From the NCBI GenBank assembly GCA_003667865.1, contig CP033051.1, positions 124,001 to 188,000 of the forward strand: a stretch of 64,000 bases of DNA, read 5' to 3'. Under the pieces are notes generated by a model. The model was given only the letters and a program-made list of their open reading frames with translations. It had not been told where the DNA came from and ran no database searches. Numbering within the stretch: position 1 is the first letter of the stretch; every line of letters begins with the position of its first letter. Below, in pieces: positions 46,148 through 56,113 of the stretch. The position numbers and the translations under genes were made by a program. This DNA comes from Rossellomorea marisflavi. GTDB taxonomy: Bacteria; Bacillota; Bacilli; Bacillales; Bacillaceae_B.

Positions 46148-47602
46148 ATGACAGATAATAAAAAAGAATTGAATAAAAGAATACTTTTATTTGTACTGAT
46201 CTCGGGTTGCTTTCTATCAGTTTTGAATCAAACATTGTTAAATGTAGCATTAAGTAATTTGATGGATGTATTTGATGTGACAGCCGCAACCGCTCAATGG
46301 CTTTCAACGGGCTATTTACTTGTAAATGGGGTGTTAATTCCTACAACTGCTTATTTAATGAAGCGTTTTACGACAAGACAATTATTTATCACTTCCATGT
46401 TATTTTTATTATTCGGTACCATAGTTTGTGCAGTGGCTTCTAATTTTCCCATCTTATTAATTGGAAGAATGATTCAAGCCGTTGGAGCAGGGATTATTAT
46501 CCCTCTTATGATGAGTGTGATTATGTTTATTTTCCCTGCTGAAAAAAGAGGTAGCGCAATGGGCTTAATAGGTTTTGCTATGATATTTGCCCCTGCTATT
46601 GCACCAACCTTGGCCGGTTTTATTATTGATTATGTATCATGGCGATGGTTATTTATTGGTTTAATACCTCCTGTATTCGTCGTAATTTTATTAGCATTTA
46701 AGTTTTTAGTGAATGTATCCGAAACAGCAAAATCGAAACTAGATTTCGTCAGTGTGATTTTATCAACCATTGGATTCGGCTTAATATTATATGGTTTCAG
46801 TAGTGCTGGTAATAAAGGTTGGGATGCCCCAATTGTTATTTGTTCATTATTTATAGGTCTGTTGTTTACGGTTTTCTTCTGTATTCGTCAAATAAAATCT
46901 ACGGATCCAGTATTAAATTTATCAGTATTCAAGTTCAAGATATTTACTTTAACATCCATATTAAATGTGTTAGTAACAATCATAATGTATGCAGACTTAA
47001 TCTTATTACCTATTTACCTCCAAACGGGTAGAGGTTTTACAGCATTTGAAGCCGGTCTTTTATTATTGCCGGGTGCTGTCATAAATGCCATCTTATCTCC
47101 AGTCACTGGTAAATTGTATGACAAAATTGGTGCAAAGCCATTATTTATTATTGGGCTTCTTTTTATGATACCATCAATGTGGGCTGTAACGGATTTAACA
47201 GCTTCTACGTCATTCATGTATTTAATGATACGTACCATCATATTACGTATTGGTTTAAGTTTTATTACAATGCCGCTTAATACATCTGCTTTGAACGCAT
47301 TACCTAAACAGTTAGCATCACATGGCTCAGCTGTTGTTAATACTGTACGTCAACTTGCAGGAGCAATCGGAACTGCAGTAGTAGTAACTATCTATACAGC
47401 ACAAGTTACGAACCATACATCAAATATCATAAAAGAAAACCCAACAGCTTCTACACAACAAATAGAAAGTCTTTCATCTATATTAGGTTCAGGTGATGCT
47501 TATTTCTTTATGATGGCACTATCAGTTGCTGCACTTCTGTTAACCTTGTTTATGCCAAAGAGAAATACTGTAATAGAAGAAGAAGCAACTAAATCAGTCT
47601 AG
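46148..47602 (+). CDS. MFS multidrug transporter, DHA2 family (EmrB/QacA-like)
   Basis: A 484-residue transporter with about 14 membrane segments, as in the DHA2 group. N-terminal features SVLNQTLLNVALSNLMDVF and ATAQWLSTGYLLVNGVLIP, then LIGRMIQAVGAGIIIPLMM (motif C-like) are typical. It exports lipophilic or cationic drugs by proton antiport. AAAGGAG precedes the ATG. It lies 36 bp after the topoisomerase gene, so they are likely one transcript. A terminator follows. Confidence 0.92.
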   Translation: MTDNKKELNKRILLFVLISGCFLSVLNQTLLNVALSNLMDVFDVTAATAQWLSTGYLLVNGVLIPTTAYLMKRFTTRQLFITSMLFLLFGTIVCAVASNFPILLIGRMIQAVGAGIIIPLMMSVIMFIFPAEKRGSAMGLIGFAMIFAPAIAPTLAGFIIDYVSWRWLFIGLIPPVFVVILLAFKFLVNVSETAKSKLDFVSVILSTIGFGLILYGFSSAGNKGWDAPIVICSLFIGLLFTVFFCIRQIKSTDPVLNLSVFKFKIFTLTSILNVLVTIIMYADLILLPIYLQTGRGFTAFEAGLLLLPGAVINAILSPVTGKLYDKIGAKPLFIIGLLFMIPSMWAVTDLTASTSFMYLMIRTIILRIGLSFITMPLNTSALNALPKQLASHGSAVVNTVRQLAGAIGTAVVVTIYTAQVTNHTSNIIKENPTASTQQIESLSSILGSGDAYFFMMALSVAALLLTLFMPKRNTVIEEEATKSV

Positions 47603-47636
47603 GTCAAATTGGGGATATTCATAAAATAACTAATAA

Positions 47637-47674
47637 AACAAGCCTTACATCTGCGGTAATGAGGCTTGTTTTGT
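47637..47674 (+). terminator. Rho-independent terminator after the efflux gene
   Basis: AACAAGCCTTAC (47637-47648) pairs with GTAATGAGGCTTGTT (two unpaired bases), then T-rich. Confidence 0.8.
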
Positions 47675-47783
47675 CTTTATAGCGAACTGTATTTCCCTTT
47701 GAATTATTAGGTTGAACTATTTCCAAAGCCTTTTTCACTATATTGGACCTTATAAACTAAAGATGCTGATATCTTGACAACTC

Positions 47784-48074
47784 CTACACTACTACTTCGT
47801 GAATTTCAGGGAAAATCTTCACAATATGAAATATTTTCTTACTAAAATCATAATAGTAGACAATGAAATATTGTCTATTTCCTCCATAATCATGGTAATA
47901 GCTGTTGCGCAGTAATCGTCTACTATACTATATGTAATAGTCAAATCTGCTTGCACTATTTTGCACTGATAATTTCATTTCTACACAATCTTTTTGCCTA
48001 CCAAGCTCTTTCATGAACCCGTTATAGCCCTGATTGTTGTTACATATGTGTTCCTTGTATTTATATTTTGAGGT
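47784..48074 (-). pseudogene. Remnant of an unidentified gene with an in-frame stop
   Basis: A minus-strand frame of 97 codons bounded by stops reads NNNQGYNGFMKELGRQKDCV, SVQNSASRFDYYI, a TAG at 47930-47928, then YSRRLLRNSYYHDYGGN and FIVYYYDFSKKIFHIVKIF. Apart from the single amber stop the composition is that of a folded protein. No start codon with a ribosome binding site is seen. I do not recognise the family. It occupies the 47603-48182 gap after the efflux terminator. Confidence 0.5.
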
Positions 48075-48091
48075 CTAGTAAATTTAAAAAT

Positions 48092-48130
48092 AAAAAGAGA
48101 TCCAATCTCAAAAATCTGATCTCTTTTTAT
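48092..48130 (-). terminator. Rho-independent terminator of menEC
   Basis: AAAAAGAGATC (48092-48102) pairs with GATCTCTTTTT (48118-48128). Confidence 0.8.
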
Positions 48131-48182
48131 TTTCTCGTAATTGGTCTTCTTATCTTAAATTTAACACCCTTACATAATATTT

Positions 48183-49286
48183 TCACTTTATAATTTCTTG
48201 AAGAACAGTGACACGTTCTAACCGCTCTCTGTTCACTTCAAATCCAATCCCATGACCATTATGTCGTTTAATTTTACCATTTACAACATGTACTTCGGGT
48301 TCTATGATGTCTTCCTTCCAATATCGAGAGGAAGAAGATAGATCACCCGGTATTGAAAATCCGTCAAGAGTTGCTAGGGAGATGTTATGAGCACGTGAAA
48401 CACCAAACTCAATCATCCCACCACACCATACTTGAATATTATGTTTTTGACATAGCTTATACATTTCTAATGCATGTGCATATCCACCGACTCTACCAAG
48501 CTTAATATTTAATACATTCAAGCTTTCAAGGTGGATGGCATTTTTTAAATCCTGAACGGTGACAATGCTTTCATCAAGACAAATCGGTGTATTGACTTGT
48601 TTTTGAATGAGGCTATGCTCTACAATATCATCTACCGCTAGTGGCTGTTCAATCATTAAAAGATTAAATTTATCTAGCTTTTGTAATTCACCTACATCTC
48701 CTAGGTTATATGCAGAGTTAGCATCTGCCATAATGGATAAATGCGGATACTTATTTCTTAATGCTTGAAGAAATTCGATATCATTTTGTGGAGAAATTTT
48801 AATTTTAATTCGTTTATAGCCTTCCTCCACTAACTTCGCTGTTTGAGCTAGCATTTCATGAACTGAGCTTGTACCGACGACAGCACCAGCAAGTACTTCT
48901 TCTCTATCACCACCAATAAGTTTCCACAAAGGCATTCTCTCATGCTTTGCAAAGGCATCCCATATGGCCATTTCAAGTGATGCTTTTGCCATCATGTTTC
49001 GACGTATGGGCTCGAACCATTTTGAAACTATGGAAGGATGCTCTATTTCCTTATTTTGAATGATAGGAATCAAGATCTCTTTTAGCATATGCAGACACGT
49101 TTTGACCGTTTCTTCTGTATACCAGGGTGTTGTAAATGCAACTGCTTCACCGAACCCGCTTACTCCATCTGAACTAATTGCTTCAACAATTATGGCTTCA
49201 CGTTCTTTAACGGTTTCTAAATGGGTTTTAAAGGGCGTTTTCAAAGGCATTGTTATGACAGAGAGCCTAACCTTCTCAATTTTCAT
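48183..49286 (-). CDS. menC: o-Succinylbenzoate synthase
   Basis: A 367-residue enolase-superfamily enzyme of menaquinone synthesis that dehydrates SHCHC to o-succinylbenzoate. Catalytic residues are in place: the K-x-K motif in YKRIKIKIS, metal-binding MADANSAY (Asp), LMIEQPL (Glu), CLDESIV (Asp) and the second base Lys in NIKLGRVGG. The start overlaps the menE stop by 4 bp (ATGA), so translation is coupled. It is the last gene of the menE-menC unit and is followed by a terminator. Confidence 0.95.
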   Translation of the reverse strand: MKIEKVRLSVITMPLKTPFKTHLETVKEREAIIVEAISSDGVSGFGEAVAFTTPWYTEETVKTCLHMLKEILIPIIQNKEIEHPSIVSKWFEPIRRNMMAKASLEMAIWDAFAKHERMPLWKLIGGDREEVLAGAVVGTSSVHEMLAQTAKLVEEGYKRIKIKISPQNDIEFLQALRNKYPHLSIMADANSAYNLGDVGELQKLDKFNLLMIEQPLAVDDIVEHSLIQKQVNTPICLDESIVTVQDLKNAIHLESLNVLNIKLGRVGGYAHALEMYKLCQKHNIQVWCGGMIEFGVSRAHNISLATLDGFSIPGDLSSSSRYWKEDIIEPEVHVVNGKIKRHNGHGIGFEVNRERLERVTVLQEIIK

Positions 49287-50776
49287 ATACTTTGAAATTC
49301 CTTTCCCGCCAGCTCTTTCAGCTTCCTTCTTAGTACTTTTTGTGAAGCATTACGTGGGAGTTCATCTATTCTCACAAATACTTTTGGTACCTTGTAGCTT
49401 GCAAGTCTTTGTTTACAAAATTCACTTAGTTCTATGTCATTACAGTCTTCATCCTCCACGATAAAAGCACACGGAACCTCACCCCATTTTGTGGAAGGAA
49501 CGCCAACAACGGCTACTTCTCGAATACGAGGATGAGATAGGAGGACTCCCTCTAACTCTGCTGGGTAAATATTTTCTCCACCAGAGATAATGAGATCCGA
49601 GCGCCGATCCAGAACATAAAGAAAACCTTCATCATCTAAATATCCTATGTCGCCCGTATGAAACCAGCCATTAGAAAAGCTTTTTTCATTCGCTTCATCA
49701 CGATTTAGATATCCAATTGTTACATTCGGGCCTTTAACGAGAATTTCTCCTTCTCGGTTACCTGATTGTGAGGAGTGAGCACTTGTTTGAATCATGACTT
49801 CACATGGAAATAAAGGCTTACCAGCTGAGCCTAGCTTTGTCAGACTATGCTCTGGTGACAATGTCACAATTTGAGATGATGTTTCAGTCATTCCATAGGT
49901 TTGTACAACCGGAATGTTACGTGATTTACACTTCTCTAAAAGTGGTTTTGGTGCTGGCCCACCACCTAGTAACATACAACGAAACCTAGGATGATAATGA
50001 CCTTCATCTAGATCAACAAGTAAACGCTGCAGCATACTGCTCACAACAGAAATAATGGTCGTACTACCTGCTTGAAGCTCTTGATTAATTTGTTTTTCGT
50101 CAAAATGTTCATGCAAACTGACACCAATGCCATATATGACACTCCGCATGAGAATTGAATAGCCACTTATATGAAACAAAGGGACTGCACATAACCACCG
50201 ATCATAATCAGATAATCCCATATTTAAAGCAGATCCGATAGCACTCCACCAATGGTTTCCATAGGTTTGTTGGACGCCTTTTGGATTTCCTGTTGTTCCT
50301 GAGGTGTACATAATCGAGCATACATCATCAAGAGTGAATGTATCTTCTACCGTTATCTCACTGAATGCTAAGGAGTGTAGTTCGGAAATGGAGTGAGTCT
50401 TTAACACCGAGCATTCTTGTTCAATGGATGTTACTTTTTCTCTAAAAGAATCATGAAAAATGAGGTGTTGAATATTGGCATCATCAATTTGAAAGGACAG
50501 CTCGGAAACACTTAACCGATTATTCAGCAGGACGGTTGTTACCCCTACTTGTTGTAGTGCATGGATGATCATTACACTACTTGGGTCATTTTTCACTAAG
50601 ACTCCTATTTGCTCCCCTTTTACAATTGACAATGTTTGAATTTTCCCCGCATACTGTTGAACATTGTCCCATAGCTGTTTAAAGGTCCATTTTTGATTTT
50701 GAAATGTTAAGGCCAATCGATCAGGTGTGAGATACACCCTTTGCTTTAACCAGTTCGGAATCGTTGAGTTTTTCAT
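49283..50776 (-). CDS. menE: o-Succinylbenzoate-CoA ligase
   Basis: A 497-residue ANL-family adenylating enzyme that activates o-succinylbenzoate with ATP and CoA. The P-loop is SIMYTSGTTGNPKG, the adenylate motif QTYGMTETSSQ, the hinge region GWFHTGDIGYLDDEGF and DRRSDLIISGGENIYP, and the catalytic Lys lies near NASQKVLRRKL. It follows menB after a gap of about 254 bp that holds a terminator, so it may have its own promoter. Confidence 0.95.
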   Translation of the reverse strand: MKNSTIPNWLKQRVYLTPDRLALTFQNQKWTFKQLWDNVQQYAGKIQTLSIVKGEQIGVLVKNDPSSVMIIHALQQVGVTTVLLNNRLSVSELSFQIDDANIQHLIFHDSFREKVTSIEQECSVLKTHSISELHSLAFSEITVEDTFTLDDVCSIMYTSGTTGNPKGVQQTYGNHWWSAIGSALNMGLSDYDRWLCAVPLFHISGYSILMRSVIYGIGVSLHEHFDEKQINQELQAGSTTIISVVSSMLQRLLVDLDEGHYHPRFRCMLLGGGPAPKPLLEKCKSRNIPVVQTYGMTETSSQIVTLSPEHSLTKLGSAGKPLFPCEVMIQTSAHSSQSGNREGEILVKGPNVTIGYLNRDEANEKSFSNGWFHTGDIGYLDDEGFLYVLDRRSDLIISGGENIYPAELEGVLLSHPRIREVAVVGVPSTKWGEVPCAFIVEDEDCNDIELSEFCKQRLASYKVPKVFVRIDELPRNASQKVLRRKLKELAGKEFQSI

Positions 50777-50983
50777 CGTTATACCTACTTTTACCGTGTT
50801 ATTTATATTTATAAATATTAAAAATTCTCTATTATGTATAGTGTAACTTATCTGAATCGAAAGATGTTAGTAAGATATTAGGACATGCAGATTCTATTTC
50901 TATTTTATGAATGAGACCCACAAACTATTGAATTCCAAAGTGAATTTATGCATGAGCTGAACCTCTCTATAGCAACGAGCAAT

Positions 50984-51018
50984 ATAAAAAGCCTGAAGGA
51001 TACAAAGATCCTCCAAGC
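50984..51018 (-). terminator. Rho-independent terminator after menB
   Basis: On the minus strand AGCTTGGAGGAT pairs with ATCCTTCAGGCT (two G-T pairs), followed by TTTTTATA. Confidence 0.7.
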
Positions 51019-51030
51019 TCTTAAAAAGCA

Positions 51031-51849
51031 TTAAGGGAAACGTGGGAATTGACCGAAGTCTGGTTTACGCTTCTCTTTGAAGGCATCGCGTCCTTCTTTT
51101 GCTTCTTCTGTTGTATAGTATAGTAACGTTGCGTCACCAGCTAGCTGTTGTAATCCTGCTAGACCATCTGTATCCGCATTAAATGCAGCTTTTAAGAATC
51201 GAAGTGCTGTTGGACTCTTTTCTAGCATTTCTGATGCCCATTGCACTGTTTCTGCTTCAAGTTGGTCATATGGTACAACCGTATTTACTAGACCCATTTC
51301 AAGTGCTTCTTGAGCATTGTACTGACGGCATAAGTACCAAATTTCTTTTGCTTTCTTATGTCCGACAATACGTGCTAAATATCCAGCACCGTAACCTGCG
51401 TCAAAGCTTCCAACTTTAGGACCTGTTTGTCCAAATATTGCATTATCTGCAGCAATCGTAATATCACATACAACATGAAGTACGTGTCCACCACCAATTG
51501 CGTATCCAGCTACCATTGCAATAACTGGTTTCGGAATGACACGGATTAAACGCTGAAGGTCTAATACGTTCAAACGAGGAATCTCATCTTCTCCTACATA
51601 TCCACCATGTCCACGTACACGTTGGTCTCCACCAGAACAGAATGCTTTTTCTCCTGCACCTGTTAAAATGATTACTCCAACCTTAGAATCGTCACGAGCA
51701 TATGCAAATGCATCGATAAGCTCCATTACTGTTTTCGGTCGGAATGCATTACGAACTTCCGGACGGTTAATCGTAATTTTGGCAATTCCATTATACGTTT
51801 CGTATAAGATGTCTTCATAGTTTCTTTCTGAAACCCATTCAAAAGCCAT
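51031..51849 (-). CDS. menB: 1,4-Dihydroxy-2-naphthoyl-CoA synthase
   Basis: A 272-residue crotonase-family enzyme that closes the second naphthoquinone ring. Landmarks are [33 protein letters not shown] (oxyanion Gly and the family's extra loop), [16 protein letters not shown] and [17 protein letters not shown] with the catalytic Asp. Length and sequence are those of standard bacterial MenB. AAGGAGGGG precedes the ATG. It is 13 bp after menH in the menFDHB unit. Confidence 0.96.
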   Translation of the reverse strand: MAFEWVSERNYEDILYETYNGIAKITINRPEVRNAFRPKTVMELIDAFAYARDDSKVGVIILTGAGEKAFCSGGDQRVRGHGGYVGEDEIPRLNVLDLQRLIRVIPKPVIAMVAGYAIGGGHVLHVVCDITIAADNAIFGQTGPKVGSFDAGYGAGYLARIVGHKKAKEIWYLCRQYNAQEALEMGLVNTVVPYDQLEAETVQWASEMLEKSPTALRFLKAAFNADTDGLAGLQQLAGDATLLYYTTEEAKEGRDAFKEKRKPDFGQFPRFP

Positions 51850-51862
51850 TAAAAACCCCTCC

Positions 51863-52675
51863 TTATGTAATCAATAAAAACTCTCTTATTATTTTACCAA
51901 ATTTTCGCGGTTCTTCCACATGATTTGCATGCCCCGCTGAATCTATTGTTTTTATAACAAGATTCTGATTTAATTCTTTCATAGAATCTGCTATTTGACA
52001 AAATTTTATGTCCTTTCCTCCAACAATCATCATGAAAGGAAACGAGATATCTCCAATCCGATGCCACCATGAAGGTTGACTTCCTGTCCCCATCCCCCTA
52101 AGGCTATTACTTAAGCCAGTCGGATTTTGAGAAAGGCGTTGTTGACGAATGGCTCGTCTTTTTTCAAGAGGCAACTTCTTCTGAGTTGAGAATAAGGATA
52201 TATTCTCCCAATAGTTAATAAATGCTTCTACTCCATTTTTCTCAATAGAATCTGCAAGTTTCGAATCAGCTTCTCTTCTCTCTTTACGTTTCTCTTCATT
52301 AGCAAGTCCAGGTGTACTACTTTCTAAGATCAGCCTATGAATAAGCTCAGGGTATAGGAGAGCAAAGGTAAGACCCAGTCTCCCCCCCATCGAATACCCT
52401 ATAATGGAGACCTTACTTATGTTTAGTTGATCCAAAATGTTCTTGATATCATCCGCTACCTGTTCAATCATATACCGTTCATAACGTTCAGGACTTTCTG
52501 TCTTCCCATGTCCGATAATATCAATCAATATACACTGATAATGCTCTGTTAATTGCTGTGTAATCTCTTCCCAAGTAGAAGTATCACCGGTAAAACCATG
52601 CAGAAATAACAGTGGCTCACCCTTACCTAAAACCTCAACATGATAGTGAACATCATTTGCTAAAATCCTCATCAT
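51863..52675 (-). CDS. menH: SHCHC synthase (2-succinyl-6-hydroxycyclohexadiene carboxylate synthase)
   Basis: A 270-residue alpha/beta hydrolase that removes pyruvate from SEPHCHC. The [10 protein letters not shown] oxyanion segment, the [12 protein letters not shown] nucleophile elbow (Ser) and the C-terminal His in [12 protein letters not shown] are visible. The start at 52675 is close to AGGTGACA and 7 bp after the menD stop. It is part of the menF-menD-menH-menB operon. Confidence 0.92.
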   Translation of the reverse strand: MMRILANDVHYHVEVLGKGEPLLFLHGFTGDTSTWEEITQQLTEHYQCILIDIIGHGKTESPERYERYMIEQVADDIKNILDQLNISKVSIIGYSMGGRLGLTFALLYPELIHRLILESSTPGLANEEKRKERREADSKLADSIEKNGVEAFINYWENISLFSTQKKLPLEKRRAIRQQRLSQNPTGLSNSLRGMGTGSQPSWWHRIGDISFPFMMIVGGKDIKFCQIADSMKELNQNLVIKTIDSAGHANHVEEPRKFGKIIREFLLIT

Positions 52676-52682
52676 TTGTCAC

Positions 52683-54407
52683 CTACAGTTGCTTCTTTAT
52701 TTCCTGGGAAACAAAGTTCCACATCTTTCGATGGGTTTCAGTGTTAACAGCACGATTTGTTTTCACTTCAATGATAGAAAGACCTTGTTTTTCATTATTA
52801 GCTTGTATACATTGCGACAAATCTCTTATATTGTCAATAAGCTCATAATGCCCTTTGTATAGTGCGGCAATATGTGAGAAGTCTAAATCAGTTGGCGTAC
52901 CAAATAATTTCTCAAAGTACTCCTCTTCACTTGATTGTGGTAAATAAGAGAAAATACCACCACCATTATTATTTAACACAATAATGGTTATGTTTAGATC
53001 ATAGCTTTTTGCAGCAAGCAAGCCGTTAAGGTCATGGAAAAAAGCTAAATCTCCAATAAGTAAGTATGTACGCTGATATACAGTGCTAACTCCAAGCGCA
53101 CTAGAAACAACTCCATCAATCCCATTAGCTCCTCTATTCGCTAGTACCTTTAGAGATTTATCGGTTTTGGACAAGAAGGTATCAACATCACGAATCGGCA
53201 TACTGTTGCTTACAAACAATGTTGCATCGGTTGGGATCACATCAAGTAGTGTTTTTACAACTTTACCTTCTTCCCATTCGATATTGTCATAAAATGCATC
53301 AATCGATGTCTTGCTATTATCATTATATTGTCGCCAAGTGCTTGTCCACTGTTTCTCTCTTTTGATGCTTGGTAGAATAGAACGGCTAAATTCCTGATCA
53401 CTTGTATAGACCATATGATTCACTCTTCCGGTCGGGTCTTGCCACTCTTCCCCTGGCTCAATGACAACATAATCTACTTCATTCGAAGAAATAAACGTTG
53501 TTAATGCCTTTGATACAGGCATAGCTCCAAAACGAATAACAAGATCTGGTTGTAAAACCGGCCTCAACTCTGGAATCCGTAAGAACGCATCATATTCGTC
53601 AATAATAAGATCCTTTGCATGTTCGCCGCAACGGAATTGTGACAAAGGATCCGCTAGAATTGGGAATCCCCATTGATCGGCAAAATGTAAGAGATACGGA
53701 ATATCACGTTCTGAGATATTCGGACCACATACAATAATTCCTTTTTCCTTTAATGTTAATAGGCCTATTAACTCGTCTTTTGCATTGGGAGAAAGTGTCC
53801 TACCATCTCCTAACAGGACGTTTTTCGTTCCTTTTTTTGTTTCATTAGGTGATATCTTGTTTGGTACCAATGGTTCACGGAACGGAAAATTAAAATGAAC
53901 AGGTCCAGATGGAGCTTTTAGTGCTGTAGCATATCCACGAGCAGCCGCTCCCTTCGTATAGTGAAGGAGTGCTTCGCTAGAATCTGGTACTGCCATGTCG
54001 ATAGATAACTTCACATGCTTCCCATACATATCTACTTGATGAATGGCTTGAGGTGCTCCCACCTCGCGTAATTCATGAGGACGATCTGCTGTTAGCACAA
54101 TAAGAGGAACTCTCGCATAACGCGCCTCAACAATGGCAGGATAATAATTTGCAGCCGCTGTCCCAGATGTGCACAATAAAACAGCAGGCTTTTTTTTCGC
54201 TTTTGCAATTCCTAATGCAAAAAATCCTGCTGATCGTTCATCAACATTGATATAAAGATTAAGGGAAGGATATTGTGCGAAAACAAGCGCCATAGGAGTC
54301 GAACGTGACCCCGGACTAATCACAACATCCTCCACACCATTTTGTAATAATGTTTCGATAAAGGTTTGAACATATTTTGTTAGAACATCATTATGATTGT
54401 GTGGCAT
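52683..54407 (-). CDS. menD: SEPHCHC synthase
   Basis: A 574-residue thiamine diphosphate enzyme that adds 2-oxoglutarate to isochorismate. VVISPGSRSTPMALVF and FFALGIAKAKKKPAVLLCTS near the N-terminus, TADRPHELREVGAPQ, and the ThDP motif GDLAFFHDLNGL...NNNGGGIF at about 440-475 are those of MenD. Length is typical. AGGAGGCAG precedes the ATG. It overlaps the menF stop by 17 bp. Confidence 0.95.
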   Translation of the reverse strand: MPHNHNDVLTKYVQTFIETLLQNGVEDVVISPGSRSTPMALVFAQYPSLNLYINVDERSAGFFALGIAKAKKKPAVLLCTSGTAAANYYPAIVEARYARVPLIVLTADRPHELREVGAPQAIHQVDMYGKHVKLSIDMAVPDSSEALLHYTKGAAARGYATALKAPSGPVHFNFPFREPLVPNKISPNETKKGTKNVLLGDGRTLSPNAKDELIGLLTLKEKGIIVCGPNISERDIPYLLHFADQWGFPILADPLSQFRCGEHAKDLIIDEYDAFLRIPELRPVLQPDLVIRFGAMPVSKALTTFISSNEVDYVVIEPGEEWQDPTGRVNHMVYTSDQEFSRSILPSIKREKQWTSTWRQYNDNSKTSIDAFYDNIEWEEGKVVKTLLDVIPTDATLFVSNSMPIRDVDTFLSKTDKSLKVLANRGANGIDGVVSSALGVSTVYQRTYLLIGDLAFFHDLNGLLAAKSYDLNITIIVLNNNGGGIFSYLPQSSEEEYFEKLFGTPTDLDFSHIAALYKGHYELIDNIRDLSQCIQANNEKQGLSIIEVKTNRAVNTETHRKMWNFVSQEIKKQL

Positions 54408-55809
54408 TTGTTCTGCCTCCTATAGCACGAAGCATTGGTCTGAACTTTATTTGTGTTTCTGTATATTCGCTTTCCGGATTTGAGTCTGCAACAATTCCGC
54501 AGCCAGCATATAAATACATATGCTTTTGCGTTAAAAGACCTGAGCGAATGGCTACTGCAAATTCACCATTACCAAACGAATCAAACCAACCGATTGGAGC
54601 CGCATATAAACCCCGGTCCATTTCCTCAATCTCACGAATCTTTCTTACCGCTTTTTGTTGAGGAACCCCTCCTAGTGCTGGAGTAGGGTGAAGGTTCTCG
54701 ACGATACTTAATAATGAAGTGTGAACAGATGCAATCCCTGTAACTGGTGTGTACAAGTGTTGAATGTCACGAACCTTTAGCAGCTGGGGTTGACCTGGCA
54801 TTTCAATGGTTTCACAATAAGGCTCAAGTGCCTCTTTAATACTATCAACAACGAGTCGGTGCTCGTGTAGGTTTTTGGAGTCATGAAGTAGCTCCTGCCC
54901 TAATTGCTCATCTTCCTTAGGTGAGCTGCCTCTTCCTATAGAACCCGCCAAACACGTTGAAAGAATCATTTCTCCTGCCTTTTTAACAAGTCTCTCTGGT
55001 GATGCACCGATAAAACAACTATTCATTAGTTCCATTGAGAACAGATAGCTATTCGGTTGCTGCTCAGAAAGATTTTTGAGTAAAGGATCCGAAGAGACTT
55101 CTTCCTTAAATTCTACCTTAAGTGAACGGGCTAACACGACTTTTTCCATTAATCCAGCCTGCAAATCTTCAACAACATGCTGTACTGACTGTTTCCATTC
55201 TTCTGGCCTAATTTCTTCAAGATCGACAATTTGAGGCTCATCAGAATGGTGGTCTGAATGTAGCTGATTTAGGATAATGTCTCTTTGTTTGATTAAATTT
55301 TCAAGTGCTTCTCCCTCATCCTTAGGCGTACATATGACATTCATCGTTACATATGTTTTGTCATTAACATGTGTTACCATTAGTGAAGGAAGTTGAAATG
55401 TAGCATGTGAAAAATGACTCCATTCTTCTTTACGTTTCTTTAATGGGTCAAAGGAAAAGCCACCAAATAGAAGAGGGCCTGTTCCCATTACCTGTTGAAC
55501 TCCTGAGATCTCTGCATCCGCAATTAAGCGCTTCCACTTCTGTTCAACTGATAAAAAGCGACCTGATACTTCTTCATTGCGAATATGGAAAGCAGTTCCT
55601 AATCCGACTATGGTATGAGTATGATCACGGTCTTTCCAAAAGAAACGTTCCCCCTGAAACAATTCATAACCAGCATGATAGAAGGCTACTGGGTTAATAT
55701 AATCTACTTCAAGAACTGAGCTATATATAATTGGCTTCTCAAGCTTTTTTGCTTTACTTTTTGCTTGCTCAAAAGCTCGATCACTATTTGTTTTTTGAAT
55801 CGTGACCAA
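54391..55809 (-). CDS. menF: Isochorismate synthase
   Basis: A 472-residue chorismate-binding enzyme that converts chorismate to isochorismate, the first step toward menaquinone. The C-terminal half has VVLARSLKVEF, SCFIGASPERLVKK, LSTCLAGSIGRG, EHRLVVDSIKEAL, HPTPALGGVPQQKA and GWFDSFGNGEFAVAIRSGL, the anthranilate synthase I/salicylate synthase type core. It starts at TTG 55809 behind GGAGGGAT. It heads the menF-D-H-B operon on the minus strand. Confidence 0.95.
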   Translation of the reverse strand: MVTIQKTNSDRAFEQAKSKAKKLEKPIIYSSVLEVDYINPVAFYHAGYELFQGERFFWKDRDHTHTIVGLGTAFHIRNEEVSGRFLSVEQKWKRLIADAEISGVQQVMGTGPLLFGGFSFDPLKKRKEEWSHFSHATFQLPSLMVTHVNDKTYVTMNVICTPKDEGEALENLIKQRDIILNQLHSDHHSDEPQIVDLEEIRPEEWKQSVQHVVEDLQAGLMEKVVLARSLKVEFKEEVSSDPLLKNLSEQQPNSYLFSMELMNSCFIGASPERLVKKAGEMILSTCLAGSIGRGSSPKEDEQLGQELLHDSKNLHEHRLVVDSIKEALEPYCETIEMPGQPQLLKVRDIQHLYTPVTGIASVHTSLLSIVENLHPTPALGGVPQQKAVRKIREIEEMDRGLYAAPIGWFDSFGNGEFAVAIRSGLLTQKHMYLYAGCGIVADSNPESEYTETQIKFRPMLRAIGGRTNATQS

Positions 55810-55854
55810 AACGATCCCTCCAAAACTACGTCACGTACAATTAAGACTTATTTT

Positions 55855-55883
55855 AAGATACACTTGTCAACAATGTGTGTCAA
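55855..55883 (-). promoter_or_regulatory. Probable sigma-A promoter of the menF operon
   Basis: Minus-strand TTGACA (55883-55878), a 17-base spacer and TATCTT (55860-55855), about 45 bases before the menF start. A second TTGACA a little nearer the gene is less well spaced. Confidence 0.6.
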
Positions 55884-56040
55884 CAATCAGGATAAAGAGT
55901 CTTATCTTTATCCCTCATTACTTCCTTTATGAAACGATCTTCTCTTTCTTTCCTTATTATATATCATACCTTCTTTTCAATCCTTCAGAAACATTTATGC
56001 TCTATAGGAAGATACTCCCTTAGTTGTTTGGAAAAAAACA

Positions 56041-56069
56041 TTGACACTTAAGTACCCTTTACCTAAACT
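56041..56069 (+). promoter_or_regulatory. Probable sigma-A promoter of menA
   Basis: TTGACA (56041-56046), a 17-base spacer and TAAACT (56064-56069), about 45 bases before the menA start codon. Confidence 0.6.
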
Positions 56070-56113
56070 TTAATAGGAATTGTTTTGTTTCTGATTATAA
56101 GGGAGAGAATAAT

